A stretch of DNA of 64,000 nt from JABSSA01 sp039984715 (GTDB taxonomy: Bacteria > Pseudomonadota > Alphaproteobacteria > Rhodobacterales > Rhodobacteraceae). The notes beneath the pieces were generated by a model, which saw nothing but the letters and a program-made list of their open reading frames with translations, ran no database searches and had not been told where the DNA came from. Shown here one piece after another: positions 8,527 to 17,263 of the stretch. The first letter of the stretch is position 1; every line of letters begins with the position of its first letter. Location of the stretch: the NCBI GenBank assembly GCA_039984715.1, contig JBDWUA010000001.1:66163-130162 (forward strand), given 5' to 3'. Made by a program: the position numbers and the translations under genes.

Positions 8527-9866
8527 TGAGTCACCTCTTCGTCACGCATTAACCAGCCCGTTACGCTGGCACGCTTGTTCATCACAGCACGCGCTGCTTC
8601 AATCACATCATCTCCTGTCACGGCTTGCAGAATATTCGGCCAATCTTGGACGTCCTGCACGCTGAGACCTGTGGACATTGCCTGCCCATAGCGGTTGCCG
8701 ATGCTGTCGACATTATCGCGCGCATAGATTTGCGCGGCTTTGAGCTGTTGCTTGATGCGGGCCAATTGTTCTGCGTCGACGCCGTCTTCGATGAACTGCG
8801 CCAAAGTTTCGTCCATCAACGTTTCGGCTTCTTCCAGACTGACACCCGGCGAGGGGACTACAAGGACATCAAAACTGGTGTCGTCACGCGACGTGCCGCG
8901 ATAAAACGATCCTGCATACACTGCCTTTTGTGTATCAAACTGCAGTTTCTCGGCCAGATAGGACGTTGTGCCACCCCCTAAAACCTCAGCCAGAATTGTC
9001 AAAGCGGCTGCTTTTTCCTGAGAACCGGGATCACGTTCTGGGGCAGAATAGGATCGTTGGACATAGGGCTGCGCAACACGTGCATCGCGATAGATGACCC
9101 GACGTTCAGCGCGTTGAGGTGGTTCTTGGGTGCGTTCGTATGTGCGTTTTTCCGGATCAGCCGGAATGACGCCGTAATAGGTTTCGGCCAGCTCGCGCAC
9201 GTTTCCCGGCGTGACGTCACCAGTGACAACCAAAACCGCATTATTCGGATGATAGAAGCGATCATAATACGCCATCGTATTTTCCAGATCGAGCGTTTCC
9301 ATCTCGTGCATCCAACCAATAATTGGAATGCCGTATCCATGGTTCAGATACTGGGCCGCGCTCATCTGTTCGCCAAACAAAGACCGTGGATTGTTTTCTG
9401 TGCGTTGATTGCGTTCTTCAATGATCACATCACGTTCGGTCAGAATATCTTGTTCTGTCAGTCGGATGTTGCGCATCCGGTCCGATTCCATCCGCATCAT
9501 CAGCTCGAGCCGGTCGGCGGCCACGCGTTGAAAATATGCCGTGTAATCATAACTGGTGAATGCGTTGTCATTGCCGCCATTGGCAGCGACCACCGCAGAA
9601 AATTCACCAGATTCCAATTTGTCCGTCGCCTTGAACAACAAATGTTCCAGAAAATGTGCGGCGCCAGACGCGCCGGGTTCTTCGTCAGCGGATCCGGCGC
9701 GATACCACACCATATGCTGAACAACAGGGGCACGGTGATCTTCGACGACGACGACTTGCATACCGTTATCCAATGAAAACGTCGTGACCTGATCATCTGC
9801 GGCTTTAACGGTGACCGGTGTCAGGGCCGTGGCGGCGGCAAATAGAAAGGCGCGCGCTTTGGTCAT
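8523..9866 (-). CDS. M16-family zinc metallopeptidase, catalytic subunit
   Basis: Periplasmic inverzincin-type protease (PqqL/YmxG-like). I start at ATG 9866 (447 residues), which has GAGAGGAA upstream and begins directly with a signal peptide ending about VKA; an in-frame start 60 bases earlier would bury it. The inverted zinc motif HFLEH is at residues 71-75 and the downstream acidic ligand region is EERNQRTENNP. It overlaps the following non-catalytic M16 gene and follows the BamF-like lipoprotein gene after about 95 bases, in a block with lspA; the pair may act in envelope protein turnover. The substrate is not predictable. Confidence 0.94.
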   Translation of the reverse strand: MTKARAFLFAAATALTPVTVKAADDQVTTFSLDNGMQVVVVEDHRAPVVQHMVWYRAGSADEEPGASGAAHFLEHLLFKATDKLESGEFSAVVAANGGNDNAFTSYDYTAYFQRVAADRLELMMRMESDRMRNIRLTEQDILTERDVIIEERNQRTENNPRSLFGEQMSAAQYLNHGYGIPIIGWMHEMETLDLENTMAYYDRFYHPNNAVLVVTGDVTPGNVRELAETYYGVIPADPEKRTYERTQEPPQRAERRVIYRDARVAQPYVQRSYSAPERDPGSQEKAAALTILAEVLGGGTTSYLAEKLQFDTQKAVYAGSFYRGTSRDDTSFDVLVVPSPGVSLEEAETLMDETLAQFIEDGVDAEQLARIKQQLKAAQIYARDNVDSIGNRYGQAMSTGLSVQDVQDWPNILQAVTGDDVIEAARAVMNKRASVTGWLMRDEEVTQ

Positions 9867-9960
9867 TATGGTTCCTCTCGCAAACTGGGCGTGACTCATA
9901 GCTACACCGCGCCCTGCTTGGTTCAAGAGGACTGGCGCATTTGTTATAATATTAACACGA

Positions 9961-10470
9961 TTAACGTGATGCAGGGGGCGCTGTTGGCGTTACGATCCCG
10001 GCGCGCCGGAAAATTCGGGCGACTTTTTCGGGATTGATGGCTTGGCGACGATAGGCATCTGCGTACCGATCAACTGGGAACAACTTGATATTCGCAAACC
10101 GGGCTTGCCGCTTGCGGAAAGCTGCGTCTTCTTTGGCAAGTTGACTGCGAATGTTGGGCGCCACACCTTTTCGGCTTGCATAGCTTACAATGCCTGCATC
10201 CGCGCCGGGCACTGGGCCTGACGAAGAAGACCGTTGCCCACCCAGAGACGCCGCAACATCATCAAGGGGTCTTGGGTCCGTAATGTTCGCGCCACCTGGT
10301 GTTGGTTGCGGCAAAGATGAATAGCTTTCCGGTTCCTGCAACGGCAACGGAGGAGCCACGATAAATTCGTCCGGGCCTTCACCCGGATTGCGCAATTCAC
10401 GCAGGCTGGGTTCACCACAGGCGCTGAGCATCAGCGCGCTCAGAATGATCAGCAGGCTTGTGCTGCGCAT
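9961..10470 (-). CDS. DUF3035 lipoprotein, probable BamF-type subunit
   Basis: 169-residue outer-membrane lipoprotein. A short signal peptide ends in the lipobox LSAC with the lipidated Cys at 18, followed by ELRNPGEGPDEFIVAP, which I associate with DUF3035, the alphaproteobacterial BamF group of the beta-barrel assembly machine. The rest is low in predicted structure (Pro/Gly-rich, then a basic C-terminus). It lies directly downstream of lspA, the peptidase that would mature it, 51 bases away in the same direction. Family assignment is from memory of the N-terminal segment; a generic lipoprotein is the alternative. Confidence 0.75.
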   Translation of the reverse strand: MRSTSLLIILSALMLSACGEPSLRELRNPGEGPDEFIVAPPLPLQEPESYSSLPQPTPGGANITDPRPLDDVAASLGGQRSSSSGPVPGADAGIVSYASRKGVAPNIRSQLAKEDAAFRKRQARFANIKLFPVDRYADAYRRQAINPEKVARIFRRAGIVTPTAPPASR

Positions 10471-10521
10471 CGTGCTCTCCTTTAACTTCGGTTGATTAAT
10501 ATCTCAGCCTTTGGTGGATTG

Positions 10522-10995
10522 TCACGCACCCTTTTTCGTCTTGTTTGCGTCTTGTGCAAAGAATGCCAATCCAATGGCGCCAGCAAAGATAAAGATATCA
10601 GCGACATTGAAGGAAAATGGGTTGTTGATCCAACAGCAAGACATGTTGAGAAAATCTAAAACATAGCCATACCAGATTCTGTCAATGACATTTCCGACAG
10701 CCCCACCAATCAACAAACCGCCGCTCATTTGCGCCAGTTTCGGTTGGGGTTGCCGCATCCACCACAAAACGGTCAAGCAGATAACGGCCGCCAGCCCAAC
10801 AAAGACCCATGGGTTTACGCCGTTGTTGAACAAACCAAAGTTAATCCCACGGTTTTCGCCGTAACGAAAATTCAAAAATGGGGGCCAAATCTCGATATAC
10901 AGCACGCGCCAAAGCTGCATGTCGTGAATAACAACATATTTGCTGATTTGATCCAACAAGGCCGCAATCAGCGCGGTGATACCGACAAGTCGCAT
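10522..10995 (-). CDS. lspA: lipoprotein signal peptidase (signal peptidase II)
   Basis: 157-residue inner-membrane aspartyl peptidase that cleaves prolipoproteins before the lipidated cysteine. Four membrane helices are visible. The catalytic aspartates are Asp114 in GYVLDF and Asp133 in FNVADIFIF, with the conserved GNVIDR just before the first. A good ribosome site (TAGGAGAA) precedes the ATG, eight bases after purH, so the two are cotranscribed. The next gene encodes a lipoprotein. Confidence 0.97.
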   Translation of the reverse strand: MRLVGITALIAALLDQISKYVVIHDMQLWRVLYIEIWPPFLNFRYGENRGINFGLFNNGVNPWVFVGLAAVICLTVLWWMRQPQPKLAQMSGGLLIGGAVGNVIDRIWYGYVLDFLNMSCCWINNPFSFNVADIFIFAGAIGLAFFAQDANKTKKGA

Positions 10996-11003
10996 GCGTT
11001 CTC

Positions 11004-12590
11004 CTAGTGGCGGAAATGCCGTTGGCCGGTAAAGACCATGGTCAGCCCAAGTTCGTTCGCTGCGGCGATGACTTCTTCATCTCGCATTGATCCACCGGGT
11101 TGAATAAGCGCCGTCGCACCTGCTTCTGCAGCCGTTACAAGCCCATCTGCAAACGGGAAAAACGCGTCAGATGCCACAGCCGATCCTTGGGTCAACGGCG
11201 CCGGCAATCCCATAGCTTCTGCCATATCCAGTGCTTTGCGGGCCGCAATACGCGAGCTGTCGACGCGGCTCATTTGTCCGGCTCCGACGCCGACGGTTGC
11301 CCCGTCTTTGACATATATAATCGCATTGGATTTTACATGCTTGGCCACGGTCCAAGCCAAAAGCATATCGTTCATTTCAGTTTCAGTTGGCGCGCGTTCT
11401 GTCACGACCTTCAATTGGCTTTTTGTGACGTGCCCAACATCTTTGTCCTGAACAAGAAAACCACCGGACACCTGTTTGAAGGCCAGCGCCGCCGTGCGTG
11501 GATCTGCCAAACCATCTGTTGTCAGAAGCCGCAGGTTTTTCTTGGATGTGAAAATCTCGCGGGCTGCGTCATCTGCACTGGGGGCGATGACCACTTCGGT
11601 AAAAATTTCGACGATCCTTTGGGCGGTTGCTGCGTCCAAATTTTGGTTTAGCGCAATGATTCCGCCAAATGCGCTGGTCCGATCACAGTCAAATGCGCGC
11701 GTATACGCTTCTTCCAGAGTGGCACCTGTCGCCACGCCACACGGGTTTGCGTGTTTGATGATGGCACAGGCGGCGCCATCTTCGGGCGCAAATTCGCTGA
11801 CCAACTCGAAGGCGGCATCTGTGTCGTTGATGTTATTATAGCTCAGCGCCTTGCCTTGATGCTGTTTTGCGGTCGCGATACCGGGACGGTTTGAACCATC
11901 GGTATAGAATGCTGCGTTCTGATGTGGGTTTTCGCCGTACCGCATTTCTTGGGACAAGGTGCCCGCAAAGGTACGGCGTCTTGGTGTCCCGTCTATTTGC
12001 GTTGCCATCCAAGTATTGACCGCAGTGTCATAGGCAGCCGTACGTGCATATGCCGTCGCCGCCAGTTTTTGGCGCAAGGCGTAACTTGTTTGGCCGCTGT
12101 TCGCAGACAGCTCTTCAAGAAACGGCGCGTAATCTTCCACGTCTGTGATGATACTGACAAAGCGGTGGTTTTTCGCCGCAGACCGGATCATCGCAGGGCC
12201 GCCGATGTCGATATTTTCGATCATCTCGTCATATCCCGCCTTGCGCGATAATGCGTCCTCGAATGGGTAAAGATTGACGACAACCAGATCGATGGGCCCA
12301 ATGTTGTGCGCGTCCATTGCGTCGGTATGATCAGCCTTGTCACGTAACGCAAGCAGTCCGCCATGAACCACAGGATGCAGTGTTTTTACACGACCATCCA
12401 TCATCTCGGGAAAGCCGGTCAGGTCTGAAACATCTTTGACCGTAAGCCCAGCGTCTCGCAATGTGCGAGCAGTCCCGCCAGTGCTGACCAATTCGATGTC
12501 ATGCCCGGCCAGTTCCTGGGCAAATTCTACCAGTCCGGTTTTATCAGAAACAGACAACAGGGCGCGGCGAAGAGGCGCAAGATCAGTCAT
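11004..12590 (-). CDS. purH: bifunctional AICAR transformylase / IMP cyclohydrolase
   Basis: Catalyses the last two steps of IMP synthesis. I take the ATG at 12590, giving 528 residues, the usual length; the longer frame to 12644 would run into the preceding gene. The N-terminal MGS-like IMP cyclohydrolase domain has LLSVSDKTGL, STGGTA and the GFPEMMDGRVKTLHP segment; the C-terminal AICARFT domain has RYGENPHQ, the KHANPCG motif with its catalytic lysine and histidine, and DAFFPF-x-DG near the end. It lies between a heparinase-like gene and lspA in one long minus-strand unit, an arrangement that I believe is common in Rhodobacteraceae. Confidence 0.98.
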   Translation of the reverse strand: MTDLAPLRRALLSVSDKTGLVEFAQELAGHDIELVSTGGTARTLRDAGLTVKDVSDLTGFPEMMDGRVKTLHPVVHGGLLALRDKADHTDAMDAHNIGPIDLVVVNLYPFEDALSRKAGYDEMIENIDIGGPAMIRSAAKNHRFVSIITDVEDYAPFLEELSANSGQTSYALRQKLAATAYARTAAYDTAVNTWMATQIDGTPRRRTFAGTLSQEMRYGENPHQNAAFYTDGSNRPGIATAKQHQGKALSYNNINDTDAAFELVSEFAPEDGAACAIIKHANPCGVATGATLEEAYTRAFDCDRTSAFGGIIALNQNLDAATAQRIVEIFTEVVIAPSADDAAREIFTSKKNLRLLTTDGLADPRTAALAFKQVSGGFLVQDKDVGHVTKSQLKVVTERAPTETEMNDMLLAWTVAKHVKSNAIIYVKDGATVGVGAGQMSRVDSSRIAARKALDMAEAMGLPAPLTQGSAVASDAFFPFADGLVTAAEAGATALIQPGGSMRDEEVIAAANELGLTMVFTGQRHFRH

Positions 12591-12609
12591 TGGCAAAGGG
12601 TCCTTTGGT

Positions 12610-14364
12610 TTATCTGGTGCCGTCGTCATTGGACGGTTCATCATCAGGTCTCAAGTCGCGCACGCCAATGGCAGTTTCTTGCGCTTTGGACAAGGACCAC
12701 CGGACCCGAGTGGCAAATTGTGTCGCACGCCCAGTCAGTACAATTTGCTGAGAGGCGCGCGGTTTTAAGCGACGTTGTTCCAGAAAAACACTTGGTTCAA
12801 GGCTTAACCGTTGTGTTCCGTCATGCCTGAAGATCCAGATTTCACCTGATTTAAGAGCCATGGAAATGACAGTTCCGCCCATATCAACGGCCGCATCTAC
12901 TTCGGGGTGCAAATGAAAACGGATGTCAAATGGGATGCCAGCCAAGCGGCGTTCGTTCATCGCAGCCTCAAAACGACGTTTTTGCGAATCTTCAATCGCA
13001 AGCAGCAAGTCTTCTCCAACCAATCCGCGCCCGTCGAATGTCAGTTCCAACGTGCGCGCTTGGGTCAGCCCATGTGTCTTGGCATAGCCATCATGCCCGC
13101 CTTGGAATCGCAAACCGTCCGGTGCTTGGCTGACTTCTATCGGAACTTGGTCCGGCGCTTCGGTCAGCAATTCGCGGCTGGAATCTTTGTCCGATGATCC
13201 CAGTCGGGAACTGGAAAACCCATCAAGGCACAAAACGGAATGTGATGGTGTTGCCCGTCCAGCCCGTCGCCAATCGGGTCCAAACCGAACGCCTGATCCA
13301 CAATTTACGATCAACGGACGTCGCCCGCTGGTCAGTTCGAAGGCCAGAGTAGACGCATGCCCGTTTGAGCTGGCTTTGCCGGATGGTGGTTTAGCGGCGT
13401 CGACGATGATGCTTGTGCGCCCGGCAGACAAACGTGCATATCCCATCGATAAGCCGTCTGGTTGGCGCGCTTTGACCCCAGACGCAGCCAATGCGTGATC
13501 AAGCCAACCTTCTAAGCCGCGACCACCGCCATGAAACCGGGCAAGCCCCCCATCCGAGTGTCGCAAAGTGCGCAGCGTCGGTGCAATCCGTTCAATGGCT
13601 TTAAGGTGACTGTCCGGGGTTGTCTTGCCAGCATCGCTTAATGCAGCAGCACCCCATGTCAACAATGTGAAAACGTCCAGTAATTCTTCGGGGTTGCGCG
13701 TTGGCAATCCACCCTGACCGCCAACTTGGCTGTCACATTCTTTGGCCAAAGCCGTGATCGCCGGTTCCGCCAGATGGTCCATACCTTCAAGGGCCAACGC
13801 GGCATAGATCAATCCAGTCAAGGCCTCAAACCGTGGCAATCCGGGTGCCGTAGCGTGCCAGCGTTTTGACAGAAACACCGTTTGGTGACCCAATGATCGA
13901 TAGAACAAATCACTGACCGGGGCGTCCTGTCCGCGCAACAAAAAGAGGGCGTGGTTTATCCATCGTATCAGGCGACGTCCGGTCAGGTCTGGAGTCCATC
14001 CTGGTCCGCTGCCGCGTCCAAACCGATCTATCCAGCCCCATACCCACGATTGACCCAAGGCGCGTGTGTTCATGTCACCAACTGCGGCCAAGTCATCCAG
14101 CCAAGAGAACCCTTGTGTTTCTTCGATCCATGTGGCGTCACGCACATCGATATCCCAAAGCATGCTGTTGGGACCTTGCACAAGGTGACCGGCGAATAGG
14201 TAATTTCCTGCCAGCAACTGACGACCGCGCGCAAAACTGCCAATGGTTCTGGGTTCCGGAGCGGTCCGGAAAGCGGTCACAGAAGACCCTCGCGTTGCGC
14301 GCCCTGCGCTCCATCGATTCAATGTCCGCGTCATGTGCGCGGAAAAACCCTGTGGTGTTGACAT
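12610..14364 (-). CDS. heparinase II/III-like domain protein
   Basis: 584 residues from the preferred ATG at 14364 (GGCAGGGC upstream). The N-terminal half is an alpha/alpha-toroid-like helical region with several Trp (WDIDVRDATW, WVWGWIDRFGRG, WINHALFLL), and the C-terminal half a beta-rich heparinase II/III domain with FHGGGRG, a Ser/Ala-rich GHASTLAFEL segment containing the expected His, and RFHLHPEVDA. The family comprises polysaccharide lyases, but members in this rsmB-purH position in roseobacters lack a known substrate. No clear signal peptide, so it may be cytoplasmic or use another export route. Cotranscribed with rsmB upstream and purH downstream. Confidence 0.85.
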   Translation of the reverse strand: MSTPQGFSAHMTRTLNRWSAGRATRGSSVTAFRTAPEPRTIGSFARGRQLLAGNYLFAGHLVQGPNSMLWDIDVRDATWIEETQGFSWLDDLAAVGDMNTRALGQSWVWGWIDRFGRGSGPGWTPDLTGRRLIRWINHALFLLRGQDAPVSDLFYRSLGHQTVFLSKRWHATAPGLPRFEALTGLIYAALALEGMDHLAEPAITALAKECDSQVGGQGGLPTRNPEELLDVFTLLTWGAAALSDAGKTTPDSHLKAIERIAPTLRTLRHSDGGLARFHGGGRGLEGWLDHALAASGVKARQPDGLSMGYARLSAGRTSIIVDAAKPPSGKASSNGHASTLAFELTSGRRPLIVNCGSGVRFGPDWRRAGRATPSHSVLCLDGFSSSRLGSSDKDSSRELLTEAPDQVPIEVSQAPDGLRFQGGHDGYAKTHGLTQARTLELTFDGRGLVGEDLLLAIEDSQKRRFEAAMNERRLAGIPFDIRFHLHPEVDAAVDMGGTVISMALKSGEIWIFRHDGTQRLSLEPSVFLEQRRLKPRASQQIVLTGRATQFATRVRWSLSKAQETAIGVRDLRPDDEPSNDDGTR

Positions 14365-14440
14365 GTCTGCCCTGCCTCTACGCGTTTGATGCGCGTTTTC
14401 CGGCAAGCATAGACTCGCGAAGGTCACGAGTCACCGATTT

Positions 14441-15724
14441 TCAGCCGTCTTTGCGTAGCATCGCAATATAGAACCCATCCATGCCACCTTGATCCGGCCA
14501 AAAATCGGGTCGTAAGCGCAGCCCGTTCAAGTCATCAATCCATTCCGGATCAACGCCGATTCCATCAAACGCAGTCGCGTCGGCATTCATGTCTGAATGA
14601 CGTTGCAACGCTTCTTCCACCTGCGCTTCGCCTTCATCCGGAAGCAGTGAACATGTACAAAAGACCATGCGCCCCCCCGGTTTTAACAACGACCACGCAT
14701 GGTCAATCATGGTTGCTTGCAGTTCGATCAACGCCCCAAACTCTTCTCCGGTTTTTGCAAATGGCAAATCGGGGTGTCGTCTGATGGTCCCTGTGGCCGA
14801 ACAAGGCGCATCCAAAAGGATGGCGTCCCAAGTGCCTGTCAGATTCAATGCATCGTCAACCTGACAGGTTGCTTTCAATCCGGTGCGTTCGAGGTTTTGC
14901 TGGACGCGCTGCATTCGGCCCTCAGACACGTCGACAGCAGTAACAACCGCACCAGAGGCGGCCAATTGCATCGTTTTACCGCCCGGCGCTGCACATAGGT
15001 CCAAAATTTGTTCACCCGGCTGTGGTGCCAAGGCTTTGACTGGCAAAGCGGCCGCCGCGTCCTGAACCCACCATGCACCATCGCTAAATCCGGGAAGTGC
15101 AGTCACTTGTCCGGGGGACTGCAATCGAAGGCTACCCGAGGGCAATTGTTGCGCGTCTAGTTGTTCGGTTACAGTTGAAGATGGGGCTTTCAAGGTCAGA
15201 TCCAAAGGCGCACCTTTAGCATGCGCGATCTCCATGCGGCCCATCGCTTCGGCACCCCAAGCCGCAACCAATGGTTTGCGAATCCATTTGGGCAAATGAG
15301 GCACGCGCAGCTTTTGCCATTCTTCGGTGCCTTTTTCGGCCACCTTACGCAGTACAGCATTGACCATCCCCTTGAGAGGTCCATGACGCTTGTGTTTGGC
15401 GATCAGATTGACGGCTTCGTTCACAACACCGTGGGCCGCACCGCCGTGGCAGAGTTCGACCGTCGCAAGGCGCAGAATGTTGTGCACTGGAACTGGCGGG
15501 GGTTTGCGCAGATGTTTGGCCAGCACACGATCCGCCCGTTCGAGCCAGCGCAGCGTGTCCAGCGCCAATCGCTGAGCACGTGCGCGATCTTCGGGTGCCA
15601 GATGTTCCAAAACGCCATCATTCAGCAATTCGGTGATCAATTTTTGATCAATCAAAACGCCATCCAGCAATCGTATTGCGCCCGCGCGGGCCTGATCTTG
15701 TGCCAAAGGGTATCCCTTAATCAT
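14441..15724 (-). CDS. rsmB: RsmB-type 16S rRNA (cytosine-5) methyltransferase
   Basis: 427 residues from ATG 15724. The N-terminal third (1-140) is a NusB-like RNA-binding domain (helical, HNILRLATVELCHG, GVVNEAVNLI). The C-terminal Rossmann methyltransferase has the SAM loop LDLCAAPGGKT, the DAPCSATGTIRRHPD motif IV, and a second cysteine in VFCTCSLLPDE, the two-cysteine arrangement of m5C RNA methyltransferases. It modifies 16S rRNA, in E. coli at C967. First gene of the minus-strand block running through purH and lspA; no strong ribosome site is visible at the chosen start, and an ATG 14 codons upstream is possible. Divergent from the SDHAF4 gene, 65 bases apart. Confidence 0.93.
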   Translation of the reverse strand: MIKGYPLAQDQARAGAIRLLDGVLIDQKLITELLNDGVLEHLAPEDRARAQRLALDTLRWLERADRVLAKHLRKPPPVPVHNILRLATVELCHGGAAHGVVNEAVNLIAKHKRHGPLKGMVNAVLRKVAEKGTEEWQKLRVPHLPKWIRKPLVAAWGAEAMGRMEIAHAKGAPLDLTLKAPSSTVTEQLDAQQLPSGSLRLQSPGQVTALPGFSDGAWWVQDAAAALPVKALAPQPGEQILDLCAAPGGKTMQLAASGAVVTAVDVSEGRMQRVQQNLERTGLKATCQVDDALNLTGTWDAILLDAPCSATGTIRRHPDLPFAKTGEEFGALIELQATMIDHAWSLLKPGGRMVFCTCSLLPDEGEAQVEEALQRHSDMNADATAFDGIGVDPEWIDDLNGLRLRPDFWPDQGGMDGFYIAMLRKDG

Positions 15725-15789
15725 GTGGTCAATGGGTTGTTTGATCCGGCATGGGGCGTATATCAAAGCGACAAAGGAAGAAACCCGCT

Positions 15790-15972
15790 ATGTCCAAGAC
15801 TTCTCCAAATCCAGATATTCCCGCCGCTGCACAACGTGCCCTAGCAGAAGCCGAAGAACGACGACTGGCGGCAAAAGCTTCGGAACAGCCGACCGAATTG
15901 GGTGGGCGCGACGGACCAGAGCCTGTGCGTTACGGAGATTGGGAGAATAAAGGTCTGGCTGTCGACTTTTAA
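15790..15972 (+). CDS. succinate dehydrogenase assembly factor 4 homologue (DUF1674)
   Basis: 60-residue cytosolic protein. The C-terminal signature GGRDGPEPVRYGDWE-NKG-VDF is the SDHAF4/DUF1674 family, which helps flavinated SdhA assemble and limits oxidant production. I start at the ATG at 15790 with AAAGGAAG upstream instead of the longer frame starting at 15751. The N-terminus is Ala/Glu-rich and probably helical. Monocistronic, divergent from rsmB and convergent with a small secreted protein gene 3 bases away. Confidence 0.9.
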   Translation: MSKTSPNPDIPAAAQRALAEAEERRLAAKASEQPTELGGRDGPEPVRYGDWENKGLAVDF

Positions 15973-15975
15973 AGG

Positions 15976-16329
15976 TCAGTTTAGGCGAAAAACGGCGGTG
16001 TCACCAGCGCTGCGATCCGAAGTAAACCGGATTCGATTGCCATTCACGCGTACTTCTTGGCAATTGTACCCAAGCGCATCACCGCCCCAAAACAGGTCAC
16101 GGCAAAAATACCCGTTTTGCCAGCTCCAATTGCCCTCGATATCCCAAGTTGCACCACGACCGCTGATGCGACCGTCTGCTGACACTTCGAGTTTGATCAG
16201 TGGGCGAGTCAGCTTCTTACCTTGAACAAATTCAACGAACTGTTCGAAGGTTTCGATTTTTTGCATGTCTGCCAATGCTGCACTGGATGCAAGCAGTGCG
16301 ACGGTTCCAACGATCCATACCAATCGCAT
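15976..16329 (-). CDS. small secreted protein of unknown function
   Basis: 117 residues with a signal peptide of about 20 residues ending SAALA. The mature part starts with an EFV-rich helix (ETFEQFVEFVQGKKL), followed by beta-strand-like segments with Trp, two Cys (in NGYFCRDLFWGG and LGYNCQEV) that could form a disulfide, and a closing VNGNRIRFTSDRS. I believe similar proteins occur across Rhodobacteraceae but know no function. Periplasmic. An inverted repeat lies just upstream of the start. Confidence 0.8.
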   Translation of the reverse strand: MRLVWIVGTVALLASSAALADMQKIETFEQFVEFVQGKKLTRPLIKLEVSADGRISGRGATWDIEGNWSWQNGYFCRDLFWGGDALGYNCQEVRVNGNRIRFTSDRSAGDTAVFRLN

Positions 16330-16343
16330 GAGGTTTCCCGTTC

Positions 16344-16362
16344 ATCCCTTAACGTAAGGGAT
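16344..16362. promoter_or_regulatory. perfect inverted repeat upstream of a small secreted protein gene
   Basis: ATCCCTTA / TAAGGGAT, 8 bp each, separated by ACG, 14 bases before the start of the minus-strand secreted protein gene and 34 bases after the preceding isomerase gene. There is no T-run on either side, so an operator or an mRNA hairpin is more likely than a terminator. Confidence 0.4.
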
Positions 16363-16396
16363 ACGCAACCCTTGGCAATTTGGATCATCTTTTAGG

Positions 16397-17263
16397 TCAG
16401 GTGCCAAAGATCTGTTTAAAGCGACCAATGCACTGTCGAAATCCCTCTTCAAACTGACCATTTCCCGGATGGAAGACGCTTTCGAAACTGATGACACCAT
16501 CATAACCGTCCTGACGAAGGGCCTTTGCCAATGGCTCAAATTGATCGGCCAATTGACCCTCTCCCATACGTCTCACTTCGAGTGTGGCGCGAGGTGTGTC
16601 GACCTGAACATCTTTGATATGAACATGCCCAAGATAGCCGTCTTTTACCGCTTCGTACCCATCTGGCCACGCACGTTCGTGACACCAGCAGTTGTTTGCT
16701 GGGTCCCACAGCACTTTCAGAACATCCTTGGCGTCCAAATCATCAATCAGTTTGCGACCGGTGTAGTTCGAATTGACCATCGTGCCGTTTCCGGTTTCCA
16801 CGGCAAGGGTGATATTTGCCGTGCGCGCCACCTCAATGGCTGGAGCGATCAGCGAAAGCGTCTTGTCCCATGCACCATGCGCAACGTTCCATTTTTCAGC
16901 ACCATTTTGCCCCCACAGGATTTGTTCCTTCTTATTCGTCATGATCCGAACAAGGGGGCTGTCCACGATATCAGCCATGTCGATGACGCGCTTCAACGCG
17001 TCCATGTGCCGTGTATGTGTGTCGTCCCCGGGTGCGTTGGCCGTTGTCAGACCTGCAAATATGTGGCGGCTGAGGCAGGAAACGGGTTTGCCGCGGTCCC
17101 GTAAAAGCTGGTCAATTTCATGAATTTCTGCGGGACTGTGATCACCCACTTCCTTTTCGCCGACAAATTGCAGCTCTGCAAATTCCAGATCAAATTCGTC
17201 CATGACGTCGACGGCGTGTGACAGGTCACGACTGATGCCGTCACAAATGACTCCCAGTTTCAT
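16397..17263 (-). CDS. sugar phosphate isomerase/epimerase family protein (AP-endonuclease-2-like TIM barrel)
   Basis: 288-residue TIM barrel of the xylose-isomerase-like superfamily. Metal-ligand positions of the family are visible: Glu in ELQFVGE, His in CLSRHIF, Glu in LAVETGNG, Asp-Pro in LWDPANNCW, the HVHIKD histidine and the C-terminal ISFESVF glutamate. The start overlaps the preceding dehydrogenase stop (ATGA), so the two proteins are translationally coupled. The pairing suggests isomerisation and oxidoreduction of a polyol or sugar acid; the exact substrate is unknown. Confidence 0.85.
   Translation of the reverse strand: MKLGVICDGISRDLSHAVDVMDEFDLEFAELQFVGEKEVGDHSPAEIHEIDQLLRDRGKPVSCLSRHIFAGLTTANAPGDDTHTRHMDALKRVIDMADIVDSPLVRIMTNKKEQILWGQNGAEKWNVAHGAWDKTLSLIAPAIEVARTANITLAVETGNGTMVNSNYTGRKLIDDLDAKDVLKVLWDPANNCWCHERAWPDGYEAVKDGYLGHVHIKDVQVDTPRATLEVRRMGEGQLADQFEPLAKALRQDGYDGVISFESVFHPGNGQFEEGFRQCIGRFKQIFGT

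Noticed and set aside
13187..15844. Long forward open frames opposite rsmB and the heparinase-like gene
   Set aside because: Antisense shadows of well supported minus-strand genes; no family match.
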